Assembly (NCBI RefSeq): GCF_016123485.1
Contig: NZ_JADCKQ010000003.1
Location: 281,166 to 345,165, forward strand
DNA: 64,000 bases
Reading direction: 5' to 3'
Source: Halocynthiibacter styelae
Lineage (GTDB): Bacteria > Pseudomonadota > Alphaproteobacteria > Rhodobacterales > Rhodobacteraceae
The notes beneath the pieces are model-generated. The model was given only the letters and a program-made list of their open reading frames with translations. It was not told the DNA's origin and searched no databases. This document shows positions 44,063 to 52,422 of the stretch, in pieces. How positions within the stretch are numbered: position 1 is the first letter of the stretch; the number at the start of each line of letters is the position of its first letter. A program made the position numbers and the translations under genes.

Positions 44063-45211
44063 AGAAGCAAAGATCCGCACCCAGACCCTTCAGTCCCGCA
44101 TGAAGGATGAAAGCATTCGCACGGCTGTTTTCACTGATGAAAGCTCGATTGCCTATCTCGCGGGATTCTGGGGTTATCTTGGTATTGAATTTGGCCGCCC
44201 GACCATGCTGGTTGTGGATGCGGAAGAGGCTCCAGTTGTCATCACACCGCTGATGGAATCTGAAATGGTTGCCGAAATGATCTGTGTCGAAGATGTGCGC
44301 ACCTGGGAAGACATCGAGCAACGCACCTGGGGCCGTGCGCTGACGAGTGTATTGGGGGAAAACCCATCCGAGATCTGGATCGAAAAAGGTTCCGTCCCGG
44401 CGATTGTCCGCAACCATCTGGACGAAACATACCCGGGTGTTGCCCTGAAAGACATCTCTCCGGTGCTGGGGGCGATGCGCACCATCAAGACACCATTTGA
44501 GATTTCCATCATGAAAGAAGCCGGTCAGATCGCCGGTGCGATGATGGCCGCAGCCCATGACAGTCTGCGCGAAGGTGGGCGTGAATTTGAATCGGCCCTT
44601 GCGGTGATTGATGCCGGTTTACGCCGGGCCGCTGAATTTCTGACGGGCAAAGGCTGGGATCGGTTTGTATCGCCCATGATCCACAACCTGCAGATCATGC
44701 AAAGCGGTCAGGATTCTTCCATGGTGCACCGTCGCGCAGTGTGAAAATGCTGGAGAAATTTGATCCGGTTTATTTCTGCTTCTGCAATATGGCGCAGTTC
44801 AAACAGTATAAACTGGGCTTTGACCGGATGTTCCATGTCGGTGACGTGAAGGACGAAGATCGCAAGGTACAGCTGGCGGCTATTGAGGCACAACAAGCTG
44901 CCATTGCTGCGATCCGCCCGGGTGTGCTGGCCGAAGATGTGGCTGCTGCCGCAAATGAGGTTTACCAGACACGCGGGTATGAAACCGGTTGTCGCACGGG
45001 GCGTTCCATCGGTGTGGCATATCTGGAAGCACCGGAACTGACAGCCGGTGACAAAACCGTGCTGCAGCCAGGCATGACATTTGCGGTTGATGGCGGTATT
45101 TCTGTCGATGGTAAAACAGCAGGCCGGATCGGCGATTCCATTGTCGTGACCGAAACCGGAGCAGAATATATCACGCAATACCCGCGTGAAATCCTGCTTG
45201 GCAAAGGGTAA
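44055..45211 (+). pseudogene. Creatinase/DoeA-like M24 hydrolase gene with a frameshift
   Basis: Two frames join into one M24-fold protein of about 385 aa. The N-terminal domain (AVFTDESSIAYLAGFWGYLG) and start of the catalytic domain end at MVHRRAV; a one-base loss near 44739 shifts to VKMLEKFDPVYFCFCNMAQF, which runs to 45211. Metal ligands typical of aminopeptidases are not conserved (RTGRSIGVAYLEAP instead of a GHGIG.E.HE pattern), as in creatinase and ectoine hydrolase DoeA. The intact ancestor was likely an amidine- or amide-cleaving enzyme. Confidence 0.78.
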
Positions 45212-45215
45212 CCGA

Positions 45216-46007
45216 TTGTCGGATGTGATTTCCGTTGCAGTTGCACAAAGTCCTGCGGACCTTAGTGGTCCGCAGGCGCGTCTTGCGTGGCTGACAGCGC
45301 AACTGACCCAGCTGGAATCGGGCGCCCCGGATCTTCTTGTGCTGCCGGAACTGTTTCAGTCCGGCTATAATATCGGTGACAAAGTCGTCGATTCTGCTGA
45401 GGCACCGGATGGCCCTTTTGCCCGGGGAATTGCCGCGCTGGCCCGCCAATATGGTGTAGCGATCTGTTATGGATATGCGGAACGTCAGGGCGACACGTTA
45501 TATAACGCGGCCCAGTGTCTTGATGCATCCGGCCAGCAGATCGGGCATCATCGCAAACTATTGCTGCCGCCGGGATTTGAAGGCGATCACTTTGCCCCGG
45601 GAACCGGCAGCAGCTAGTTTCAGATCGGTGCCTTCACCGTCAGCTTTCTGATCTGTTATGATGTCGAATTCCCGGAAAACGTACGCCATGTGGCGCTGCA
45701 GGGCGCTGATATCGTCGTGGTTCCCACAGCGTTTGGCGCACAATGGGGTGTTGTGTCTGAAAAGGTCGTGCCCGCCCGCGCTTTTGAAAATGGCGTCTTC
45801 CTGTGTTACGCGAATTCCGCCGGACAGGAAGGGGAAATGGCCTTCAATGGTGGCAGTTGCATGATCGCACCTGATGGCGAAGAACTGGCCCGTGCAGGTG
45901 CAGAACCCGGATTGATTTTCACCTGGATGGAAAAACCGTCAGTGGCACGCGCGCAAACCCGGTTGCCCTATTTCCAGGATCGCAAACGCCTGCCCTGGGT
46001 GGAATGA
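45216..46007 (+). pseudogene. Carbon-nitrogen (nitrilase) hydrolase gene with an in-frame stop
   Basis: A 263-codon frame shows the nitrilase family triad region: catalytic Glu in LLVLPELFQSGYN, Lys in GQQIGHHRKLLLPPGFE and Cys in FLICYDVEFPENVRHVAL. An in-frame TAG at 45615-45617 (after GTGSS) interrupts it; the downstream part (FQIGAFTVSF onward) is in the same frame, so this is a nonsense mutation, not a frameshift. The start may be TTG 45216 or GTG 45225. It overlaps PhzF by 4 bp. Confidence 0.8.
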
Positions 46008-46819
46008 GCATGACCAAAACGCCGATCTTCATCATCGATGCTTTTGCCGACAAGCCATTTCACGGCAATCCGGCGGGTGTTTGCCCACTGGACCACTGGC
46101 TGCCCGACGAAACCATGCAGGCGATCGCGTCTGAAGTGAATCTGTCTGAAACCGTGTTCTTTGTGCGGTGTTCGGGGCAGGGGGCAGACAAGGGCGTGCA
46201 ATGTTATGGCATACGTTGGTTCATGCCAACGCGTGAAGTTGACATGATCGGGCATGCGACCCTGGCCGCAGGTCATCTGGTGTTGTCACGGCTGGCACCT
46301 TTGGCACAGGAAGTACGCTTTGTGTCAGCCTCGGCAACGATGGTTGTGCGTCGGAACGGCACGATGTTGACGCTTGATATGCCGCCACTTGTTCCGACGC
46401 TGATCCAAACCCCTGATGGTCTGGCCAAAGCTTTGGGGGGCGTGCCGACACAAGTGCCTGCGTCGAAACACTATCTGGCGCTTTTCGAGACTGCGGATGA
46501 GATTGCCGACCTCCGCCCTGATTTCGAGGCCCTTGCGCAGCTTCCTTTGCCCGCGGTCATTGTATCAGCCAGGGGAACATCCGAATTTGATTTCGTGTCC
46601 CGTTTCTTTGCCCCGGCCAATGGCGTGCCTGAAGATGCAGTTTCCGGTGTTGCACACTGTTGCCTGGCGCCGTTCTGGTCCCAGGCGTTGGACAAGCGAG
46701 CCCTCATCGGTCAACAATTGTCGGCGCGCGGTGGGGTCATTCATTGCAGTTATGACAATGCGAGGGTCGTTCTTGGGGGCAATGCCGTCATTTCCCTGGA
46801 AGGGGCAATTTCGATATAA
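46004..46819 (+). CDS. PhzF-family isomerase
   Basis: 271-aa PhzF protein: IIDAFADKPFHGNPAGVCPL at the N-terminus and the conserved catalytic Glu context SEVNLSETVFF near residue 46, then REVDMIGHATLAAGHLVL and DAVSGVAHCCLAPFW. PhzF proteins are isomerases of small acids. Last gene of the decayed operon; reading frame intact. Substrate unknown. A bidirectional terminator follows. Confidence 0.9.
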   Translation: MSMTKTPIFIIDAFADKPFHGNPAGVCPLDHWLPDETMQAIASEVNLSETVFFVRCSGQGADKGVQCYGIRWFMPTREVDMIGHATLAAGHLVLSRLAPLAQEVRFVSASATMVVRRNGTMLTLDMPPLVPTLIQTPDGLAKALGGVPTQVPASKHYLALFETADEIADLRPDFEALAQLPLPAVIVSARGTSEFDFVSRFFAPANGVPEDAVSGVAHCCLAPFWSQALDKRALIGQQLSARGGVIHCSYDNARVVLGGNAVISLEGAISI

Positions 46820-46829
46820 CGATTGCTAC

Positions 46830-46874
46830 AAAGAACCGAAAATTGACCATTGATGTCGATTCGCGGTTCTTTTT
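46830..46874. terminator. Terminator between convergent PhzF and MFS genes
   Basis: Perfect 9-bp stem AAAGAACCG / CGGTTCTTT, then TTATT. It ends the PhzF operon and, because it contains A/T tracts on both sides, may also serve the MFS transcript from the other strand. Confidence 0.75.
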
Positions 46875-46893
46875 ATTGGCTGTTCCATCTGTG

Positions 46894-48207
46894 TTATTTG
46901 TCGTGGCGCATATGCAGATCATCGATGACAAAGTGATGCGCATGGCGGCGTTGCCCCTGCAAATGCGGGTGATCCAGGGGTAAATCATCATGTGTGTGCT
47001 CAATGATTTCGGGGTCATATGTAGGCCAGAATCGTTGGGCCGCGATGATGCCGACAACGGCCAGACCTGACAGCACAAACAATGTTGGTACCGTGCCCGA
47101 AACCGTGATCAACCACCCAGCCAGGGGGTATGTCACCAGCCAGCAGGCATGAGACAACGCAAATTGCGCGGCGAAAACGGCAGGGCGATCTTCGGAGTGG
47201 GCAGAACGTTTCAACAAGCGGCCAGACGGGGTCAGTACCGTGGAAAACCCTATGCCTGCGACGAACCAGGACAGCAGAATCGCATACCAGTTCAGCCCCA
47301 TGAATATGGTCATGGCTGCCAGATAAATCAGCGATGCAATCATCACCCAACCGCCCGCAAACATCACCGGGCGATCTGACACGCGGTCCAGCAGACGGGG
47401 AAGCAACAGGGCGGAAACCATGCTGCCCGCGCCAAAGGCCAGCATCGTCCAGGCAAGGGCGCTTTCATCCAGGGCGAGATGGCCACGTACAAGGGTCACA
47501 GAGTTGATCAGGACCATCGCACCCGCGCTTGAAACAACTAGGTTCAGCCCCAGCAACCCGCGCAAACGTGGGGTCGCAAGATAGATCCGAATGCCGCGTG
47601 TGGTGCGATCATAGATGCCGCGCGGTTGGGATGGTTTTGGGCTGGGCAGGATCACGGACACCACAAGCAATGCAGAGGCGATGAAGCCAACGGCTGTGCC
47701 CAGGAACAGGAAATTGTAGCTCATGAATGCCAAAAGAAGGGCTGCCAATGTCGGGCTGATGATGTTTTCCAGATCGTACACAAGGCGCGACAAGGACAAT
47801 GCCCGCGTATAGCGTTCTTCTTCGGGCAGGATATCGGGAATGGTCGCCTGAAATGTCGGGGTGAACGCCGCAGATGCGGATTGCAGCAGGAAAATCAGCA
47901 CATAGACCTGCCAGATCTCGGTCACGAAAGGCAAACAAATCGCCACGGCCCCGCGAATAAGATCAAGGACCACCAACAAAGCCCGACGGTTCACCCGATC
48001 TGCAAATGCACCTGCAATCGGCGCGATGCCCACATAAGCCACCATTTTAATCGTGAAAACCGTTCCAAGAACCATCGCGGCGTCATCCCCTGCCAGGTCA
48101 AAGGCCAGCAAACCAAGGGCAATGGTTGCAAGCCCGGTGCCAAGCAGCGCCACGAGTTGGGCCAGAAACAGATGTCTGTATCTGCGATCAGAAAGAACGT
48201 TCAGCAT
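46894..48207 (-). CDS. MFS exporter with His-rich tail (nickel/cobalt resistance type)
   Basis: 437-aa major facilitator with 12 hydrophobic helices (start LFLAQLVALLGTGLATIALG) and a cytoplasmic tail rich in His and Asp (HTHDDLPLDHPHLQ, HAHHF, HMRHDK). This resembles NrsD/NcrC-type Ni/Co exporters, whose His tail binds metal. It follows the RcnR-like repressor by 7 bp on the same strand. Ni(II) or Co(II) efflux is inferred from the tail and the repressor. Confidence 0.85.
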   Translation of the reverse strand: MLNVLSDRRYRHLFLAQLVALLGTGLATIALGLLAFDLAGDDAAMVLGTVFTIKMVAYVGIAPIAGAFADRVNRRALLVVLDLIRGAVAICLPFVTEIWQVYVLIFLLQSASAAFTPTFQATIPDILPEEERYTRALSLSRLVYDLENIISPTLAALLLAFMSYNFLFLGTAVGFIASALLVVSVILPSPKPSQPRGIYDRTTRGIRIYLATPRLRGLLGLNLVVSSAGAMVLINSVTLVRGHLALDESALAWTMLAFGAGSMVSALLLPRLLDRVSDRPVMFAGGWVMIASLIYLAAMTIFMGLNWYAILLSWFVAGIGFSTVLTPSGRLLKRSAHSEDRPAVFAAQFALSHACWLVTYPLAGWLITVSGTVPTLFVLSGLAVVGIIAAQRFWPTYDPEIIEHTHDDLPLDHPHLQGQRRHAHHFVIDDLHMRHDK

Positions 48208-48214
48208 GAGAACC

Positions 48215-48472
48215 TCAGAGATAATGTGTGATGGCCTTCAGATCGGCGCGATCCTCAAGGGTTTCAGTGTCTATGCAATGGTCAATGTGATCGTGGATCA
48301 GCGCTTTCTTGGCGTTGCAGACGGCGCTTTGCACAGCCTGCAATTGTTGCGCGATCTCAAGGCAGGGGCGGCCATCTTCGATCATCTTAATCACTGCGCC
48401 CAAATGACCTTCGGCTTTTTTCAGCCTGGTTATCATCCGGGGGTGGCTTGTATGTGTGTGCGGTTTTGTCAT
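48215..48472 (-). CDS. CsoR/RcnR-family metal-sensing repressor
   Basis: 85-aa helical repressor starting MTKPHTHTSHPRMITRLKKA. It has His at the N-terminus, then GHLGAVIKMIEDGRPCLEIA with the Cys ligand and HDHIDHCID near residue 62. The His/Cys arrangement fits RcnR/FrmR-type sensors of Ni(II)/Co(II) or formaldehyde; the neighbouring metal genes favour nickel or cobalt. It controls itself and the MFS exporter. The start was placed at the short ATG because longer frames have no homology. Confidence 0.87.
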   Translation of the reverse strand: MTKPHTHTSHPRMITRLKKAEGHLGAVIKMIEDGRPCLEIAQQLQAVQSAVCNAKKALIHDHIDHCIDTETLEDRADLKAITHYL

Positions 48473-48480
48473 ATAGAGGC

Positions 48481-48505
48481 CATAACCTCCCAGGGGGGAT
48501 AAGGC
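48481..48505. promoter_or_regulatory. Candidate RcnR-type operator with G6 tract
   Basis: CATAACCTCCCAGGGGGGATAAGG contains a run of six G (48493-48498) flanked by ATA-type steps. RcnR/CsoR-family repressors recognise G-tracts flanked by inverted A/T-rich elements. It lies between the divergent repressor and His-rich protein genes. Confidence 0.45.
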
Positions 48506-48548
48506 AAGCCATCGCCTGTCGGCATAAGACAAGGGGAATATCTGTAAT

Positions 48549-48911
48549 ATGACTTTGGTCAGTGCAATGAAAAGAACAACAGGTTGGGTGTTCTTCGGGC
48601 TTGTCTGCATTGCACTTGTGACCTGGAATTTTGCACCTGTTTCGTCTCATGCCCCTAAGTTTACCGATCTGCAGCAGATCGAAATTGAGACCGTTGATGC
48701 GCATGGCCACAGTCACGACACCGGGATAGATCTGCTTTGGATCGCGCATGGGCACACCCATGACGTCGCGGATCATGATCATACCCAGGCTGTGTTTGCA
48801 CAGATGCGTATGTCCCATCTGATTATCGAAACAACAACGACCTGGCGAGGCGATTCCACCCACAACTGGGCTGCTCCGTCCTATCGCTTAGATCGTCCGC
48901 CAACCGTGTGA
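48549..48911 (+). CDS. Small His-rich membrane-anchored or secreted protein
   Basis: 120 aa with an N-terminal hydrophobic segment (GWVFFGLVCIALVTWNFAPV) and a His-rich middle (VDAHGHSHDTG, AHGHTHDVADHDHTQ). Such His clusters bind Ni, Co or Zn. Divergent from the RcnR/MFS genes and 57 bp before hupE, so it belongs to the same metal-homeostasis cluster, perhaps as a periplasmic metal buffer. Alternative start ATG 48567. No family assignment is possible. Confidence 0.65.
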   Translation: MTLVSAMKRTTGWVFFGLVCIALVTWNFAPVSSHAPKFTDLQQIEIETVDAHGHSHDTGIDLLWIAHGHTHDVADHDHTQAVFAQMRMSHLIIETTTTWRGDSTHNWAAPSYRLDRPPTV

Positions 48912-48968
48912 TGCCGGCCCGAAAGGGTCACCACATCACACAAACACGGACAATCTAAGGAGCAATCA

Positions 48969-49691
48969 ATGCAATCCGTTTTCATGGATGGCCACATGCG
49001 GCGTATGCCGCGTGCTGCTGTCATTCTTCCAATTCTTGCGGCTCTCGCCCTTTGGGCAAATGCCGCATTCGCCCATGGCGTCACGGCGGGTGATGCCGGC
49101 TATATTCAGGAAATCTGGGGGGTTAATCTGATCCCGTTTGGATATCTTGGGGCCAAACATATGATCACAGGATACGACCATATCCTGTTCTTATTCGGCG
49201 TCGTTTTCTTTCTGTACCGGATGAAAGCTGTCGGGATCTACGTCAGTATTTTCGCCATTGGTCATTCATCAACCATGCTTGCCGGGGTCTGGTTCGGCTG
49301 GGGTGTGAACGCCTATATCGTTGACGCCATCATCGGCCTTTCCGTGGTGTATAAGGCGCTTGATAATCTGGGCGCGTTCCAGCGTTGGCTGGGTGTTCAG
49401 CCCAATAAAAAAGTCGCAACGCTGGTGTTTGGCCTGTTCCACGGCACCGGGCTTGCGACCAAATTGCTGGATTACGATCTGGCCGCAGACGGGCTGTTGC
49501 CCAACTTGCTGGCGTTTAACGTTGGCGTCGAGGTCGGGCAAATGATGGCCCTGTTCATGATCCTGATCGTGATGGGGTATTGGCGCAGGACTTCCGTTTT
49601 CATGCAGCAGGCATACACCGCAAATGTCGTGATGATGACCCTTGGGTTCATTCTGATCGGATATCAAATCACTGGTTATTTCGTCGCCTAA
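48969..49691 (+). CDS. HupE/UreJ family membrane protein
   Basis: 240 aa with a signal-like N-terminus ending near AAFAHG, then about six hydrophobic helices. Metal-type residues appear in GYDHILFLFG (near residue 70), IFAIGHSSTML (near 97) and FGLFHGTGLATK (near 156), the pattern of HupE/UreJ_2 proteins, which are thought to move Ni(II) or Co(II). AAGGAG precedes ATG. It starts a three-gene set with the anchor protein and the 45-aa peptide. Confidence 0.87.
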   Translation: MQSVFMDGHMRRMPRAAVILPILAALALWANAAFAHGVTAGDAGYIQEIWGVNLIPFGYLGAKHMITGYDHILFLFGVVFFLYRMKAVGIYVSIFAIGHSSTMLAGVWFGWGVNAYIVDAIIGLSVVYKALDNLGAFQRWLGVQPNKKVATLVFGLFHGTGLATKLLDYDLAADGLLPNLLAFNVGVEVGQMMALFMILIVMGYWRRTSVFMQQAYTANVVMMTLGFILIGYQITGYFVA

Positions 49692-49712
49692 GGCGGCTCA
49701 CAGGAGATACAC

Positions 49713-50330
49713 ATGTTTAATTCACAAAAACCAACTCTCGAAGAGCTGCCAACATCCGCGCAGCTTTTGAAATCCACTGTCATCGCTGCGGCCTCTGCAG
49801 CGGTTATTCTGATAACCGTTGTTCTGCCCGCTGAATACGGCATTGATCCCACCCGCGTTGGCAGCTTGCTTGGCCTGACCGAAATGGGTGAAATCAAAGC
49901 GCAACTGGCCGAAGAAGCCGCAGCGGACCAACAGGCAAACGCTACGGGTGAAACCAGTGTACTGGATACGATCTTTGGTGCCTTTGTCGGTGCTGCCTAT
50001 GCGCAAGACGCCCCGGAATGGACCGAAGAATACAATGTGGTTCTGACCCCTGGCGAAGGCATTGAGGTCAAACTGGCGATGCAGGCTGGCGCAGAGGTTG
50101 AATTTCTCTGGGTCGCAGAAAATGGCATTCTGAATTATGATTTGCACGGGGATGCATCCGGCGGCGAGTTCATCAGCTATGAAAAAGGGCGCGGCCTGCC
50201 GATGGACGAAGATGTTCTGACGGCGGCGTTTACCGGAAACCACGGCTGGTTCTGGCGCAATCGTGATCGCCAGGATGTGACGCTGACGCTTTATGTGCGG
50301 GGCGACTACAGTGAAATGAAACGCCCGTAA
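49713..50330 (+). CDS. Transmembrane anchor protein of the HupE locus
   Basis: 205 aa with one N-terminal membrane helix (TVIAAASAAVILITVVLPAE) and an extracytoplasmic domain containing VEFLWVAENGILNYDLHGD and GNHGWFWRNRD. This is the protein commonly found after hupE in proteobacteria and annotated only as a transmembrane anchor. Its function is unknown; the context suggests a partner of HupE. A terminator follows the stop codon. Confidence 0.72.
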   Translation: MFNSQKPTLEELPTSAQLLKSTVIAAASAAVILITVVLPAEYGIDPTRVGSLLGLTEMGEIKAQLAEEAAADQQANATGETSVLDTIFGAFVGAAYAQDAPEWTEEYNVVLTPGEGIEVKLAMQAGAEVEFLWVAENGILNYDLHGDASGGEFISYEKGRGLPMDEDVLTAAFTGNHGWFWRNRDRQDVTLTLYVRGDYSEMKRP

Positions 50331-50337
50331 ATTTCGT

Positions 50338-50367
50338 GGATGCCCTCAGCCCTGGGGGCATCCCTTT
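50338..50367 (+). terminator. Intrinsic terminator after the anchor gene
   Basis: Stem GGATGCCC / GGGCATCC with a 10-nt loop, then CTTTT. It lies before the 45-aa gene, which may be expressed at a lower level by read-through. Confidence 0.75.
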
Positions 50368-50403
50368 TCGGCCCTCAGCCCAGGATATAAGAAGAGCAAA
50401 ATC

Positions 50404-50541
50404 ATGGATAACACTCCCAAAAAGAGCCCAAGTTCAAAAACCGCATGGATCATCGTTGGCCTTGTTGTGGTTTTCGGCGCGATCGTCATGATCAGTGTTG
50501 TGACAGGCGGATCGGGCAGGCACGGACATTCACATTTTTAG
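50404..50541 (+). CDS. 45-aa membrane peptide with His tail
   Basis: A small ORF starting at ATG 50404 (after AAGAAGAGC): a Lys/Ser-rich head, one hydrophobic helix (AWIIVGLVVVFGAIVMISVV) and a C-terminal tail GRHGHSHF rich in His. It fits the metal theme of the cluster as a small single-pass protein. Its TAG overlaps the stop codon of the convergent ABC ATPase gene, so coding sequences interlock over 4 bp. Confidence 0.65.
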   Translation: MDNTPKKSPSSKTAWIIVGLVVVFGAIVMISVVTGGSGRHGHSHF

Positions 50542-51239
50542 GGAGACCGGGATGTTTCGGTTTTCACAAGCCGTCCATCTTCTAATGTCATGATCTGATC
50601 GGCGCGTTCCAGAATGCGATTGTCGTGGGTCACCATCAAGGTGGTGGTTCCACGTTCGCGCCCCAGCCGAACCAAAAGATCCACGACCTCTGCGGCGCTG
50701 TCTTTATCAAGCGCCGCAGTGGGTTCATCCGCCAGAATGATGCTGGGATTGCCAACCAAAGCCCGCGCCACAGCCACACGTTGTTTCTGTCCACCCGACA
50801 ACTTTTCCGGCAGATAATCCAGACGATGCGACAGCCCAACAAGATCCAGCGCATGTCTGGCCGCCGCGCGGGCCGGCGCGTCTGCTACCCCCGAATGCAC
50901 CATCGCACCCATCATGACATTTTGCGTGGCGGTCAGGCTTTCATGCAGGTTATGCGCCTGAAAGATAAAACCAATCTGACGCCTGGCCCAACGCAAAACC
51001 GCCTCATCCGCCGCATGTAATTCTGTGCCCATAAGCCTGACAGAGCCTTCTTCAACCGCGCGCAACGCGCCGACCAGCGTCAGTACAGTGGTTTTGCCCG
51101 ACCCAGATGGTCCCATAAGCACCGTAAAGCTGCCCTGCGGCAGGGACATATCAAGATGGAAAATCGCCTGTTTACGAATGTCACCCGTACCGAACCAATG
51201 GTTCAGCCCCTTCAGCACGATGGGGTATTCATGTTTCAT
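50538..51239 (-). CDS. ABC transporter ATPase (DevA/LolD type)
   Basis: 233-aa ATPase with Walker A MGPSGSGKTTVL near residue 44, signature LSGGQKQRVAVA near 147 and Walker B SIILADEPTAALD near 167. The start at 51239 (MKHEYPIVLK) is preferred; the longer frame runs into the permease gene's end. It forms, with the two upstream genes, a DevBCA-type exporter across the cell envelope. Substrate unknown. Confidence 0.9.
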   Translation of the reverse strand: MKHEYPIVLKGLNHWFGTGDIRKQAIFHLDMSLPQGSFTVLMGPSGSGKTTVLTLVGALRAVEEGSVRLMGTELHAADEAVLRWARRQIGFIFQAHNLHESLTATQNVMMGAMVHSGVADAPARAAARHALDLVGLSHRLDYLPEKLSGGQKQRVAVARALVGNPSIILADEPTAALDKDSAAEVVDLLVRLGRERGTTTLMVTHDNRILERADQIMTLEDGRLVKTETSRSP

Positions 51240-51249
51240 GAGCGGCCTC

Positions 51250-52422
51250 TTAGAACAGGTTTGCGGGGTCAGCGGCAATGACACGCCGTGTGGCGACCAT
51301 GCCCGACGCGACGGAAAAAACCACGGTGCCAACAAACACGGTCACGGCCATGGACACAGTCATTGTCAGGGGCAAAGACGTGACTTTGGCCATCAAAGCC
51401 AGCAAACCGGTGCCCGCCATCACGCCGGGGATGAACCCCAGCAGACCGAGAACCAGCGCTTCTTCCAGAATGATCGACATAAAGAATGCGGGACCATAGC
51501 CCATCGCTTTGAATGTCGCGTATTCGCTGATGTGATCGGCGACGTCGCTGGACAGGACCTGATACACAATGACAAGCCCGACCATAACACCGATCAATAC
51601 GCCAAATCCAAAGATCACTCCGGTGGGTTTTTGGCGTTGTTGATAGGTCAGATCCTGTGCCTGTGCTTCTGCATAGCTTCGAATGCGCAGTGTTTTATCC
51701 GGGATCAGATTTTGCAATCGGTCGATGACCTGCGCCACATTCGCAAAGGGGTGAACGCGCAACAAAATATGATCCGGTGCCCCGGATTGCCGCGCTGGGA
51801 AAAGCGACAAAAACGTCTGATCTGACGTGAACAAATAGCCGTCGCCACCAAAACCGCCACCACCAGAAAAAGTGTCCTGGATGCTGAGAGAGCGCCCATC
51901 ACTTTCAAACCGCAGCGGGGTCTGTGGACGAATGCCTGCGGCCTCATCGCGGCCAATGCTGCGTGCGCGACGATCCAGCAAAACCGCATCTTTAAGCCGC
52001 AAAAGATCAACGCGACTGGCGATGTCCGGGGAAAGCAGCGTGGTCATGCCCGGATCAATGCCAAATGTGGTCAGGCTGATGCTGCCTGTGTCGCGCTCCC
52101 AGGGGAGGTTGGCGACAAGCAGCCCGATGCCATCGGTGACCTGAGGGTCGGACAGCGCCATCAGCATCCATTGCCGGGCGACGTTAGACCCCTCGTTGAG
52201 GGCATTGGCATCTTCGGCGGAAATCATGATGTCAGCCGTGAAAAATTCATAAGGCTTTAAAGTTGCCCCCGCGACCGCGTTCATAATCCCTAACTGCACA
52301 AAAATCAGCAGATTGGCGAAGGCAACGCCGGTCAATGCGCCGATAAATCGACCGCGATTGTGACTTAACTGCAGCCAACCAATTGGAAGGCGGCCAAATA
52401 GAAACTGTAAAATCCGGCTCAT
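51250..52422 (-). CDS. FtsX-like ABC permease (DevC type)
   Basis: 390 aa with an N-terminal membrane helix (GALTGVAFANLLIFVQLGIM), a large periplasmic domain and three C-terminal helices (VIFGFGVLIGVMVGLVIVYQ, LVLGLLGFIPGVMAGTGLLA and MAVTVFVGTVVFSVASGMVA), the topology of MacB/DevC permeases. Ends 10 bp before the ATPase gene and overlaps the DevB-like gene by 4 bp. Confidence 0.9.
   Translation of the reverse strand: MSRILQFLFGRLPIGWLQLSHNRGRFIGALTGVAFANLLIFVQLGIMNAVAGATLKPYEFFTADIMISAEDANALNEGSNVARQWMLMALSDPQVTDGIGLLVANLPWERDTGSISLTTFGIDPGMTTLLSPDIASRVDLLRLKDAVLLDRRARSIGRDEAAGIRPQTPLRFESDGRSLSIQDTFSGGGGFGGDGYLFTSDQTFLSLFPARQSGAPDHILLRVHPFANVAQVIDRLQNLIPDKTLRIRSYAEAQAQDLTYQQRQKPTGVIFGFGVLIGVMVGLVIVYQVLSSDVADHISEYATFKAMGYGPAFFMSIILEEALVLGLLGFIPGVMAGTGLLALMAKVTSLPLTMTVSMAVTVFVGTVVFSVASGMVATRRVIAADPANLF

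Noticed and set aside
45615..45617. TAG read as pyrrolysine or another recoded codon in the nitrilase gene
   Set aside because: No pyrrolysine genes are visible and the neighbouring genes carry independent frameshifts, so a nonsense mutation is simpler.
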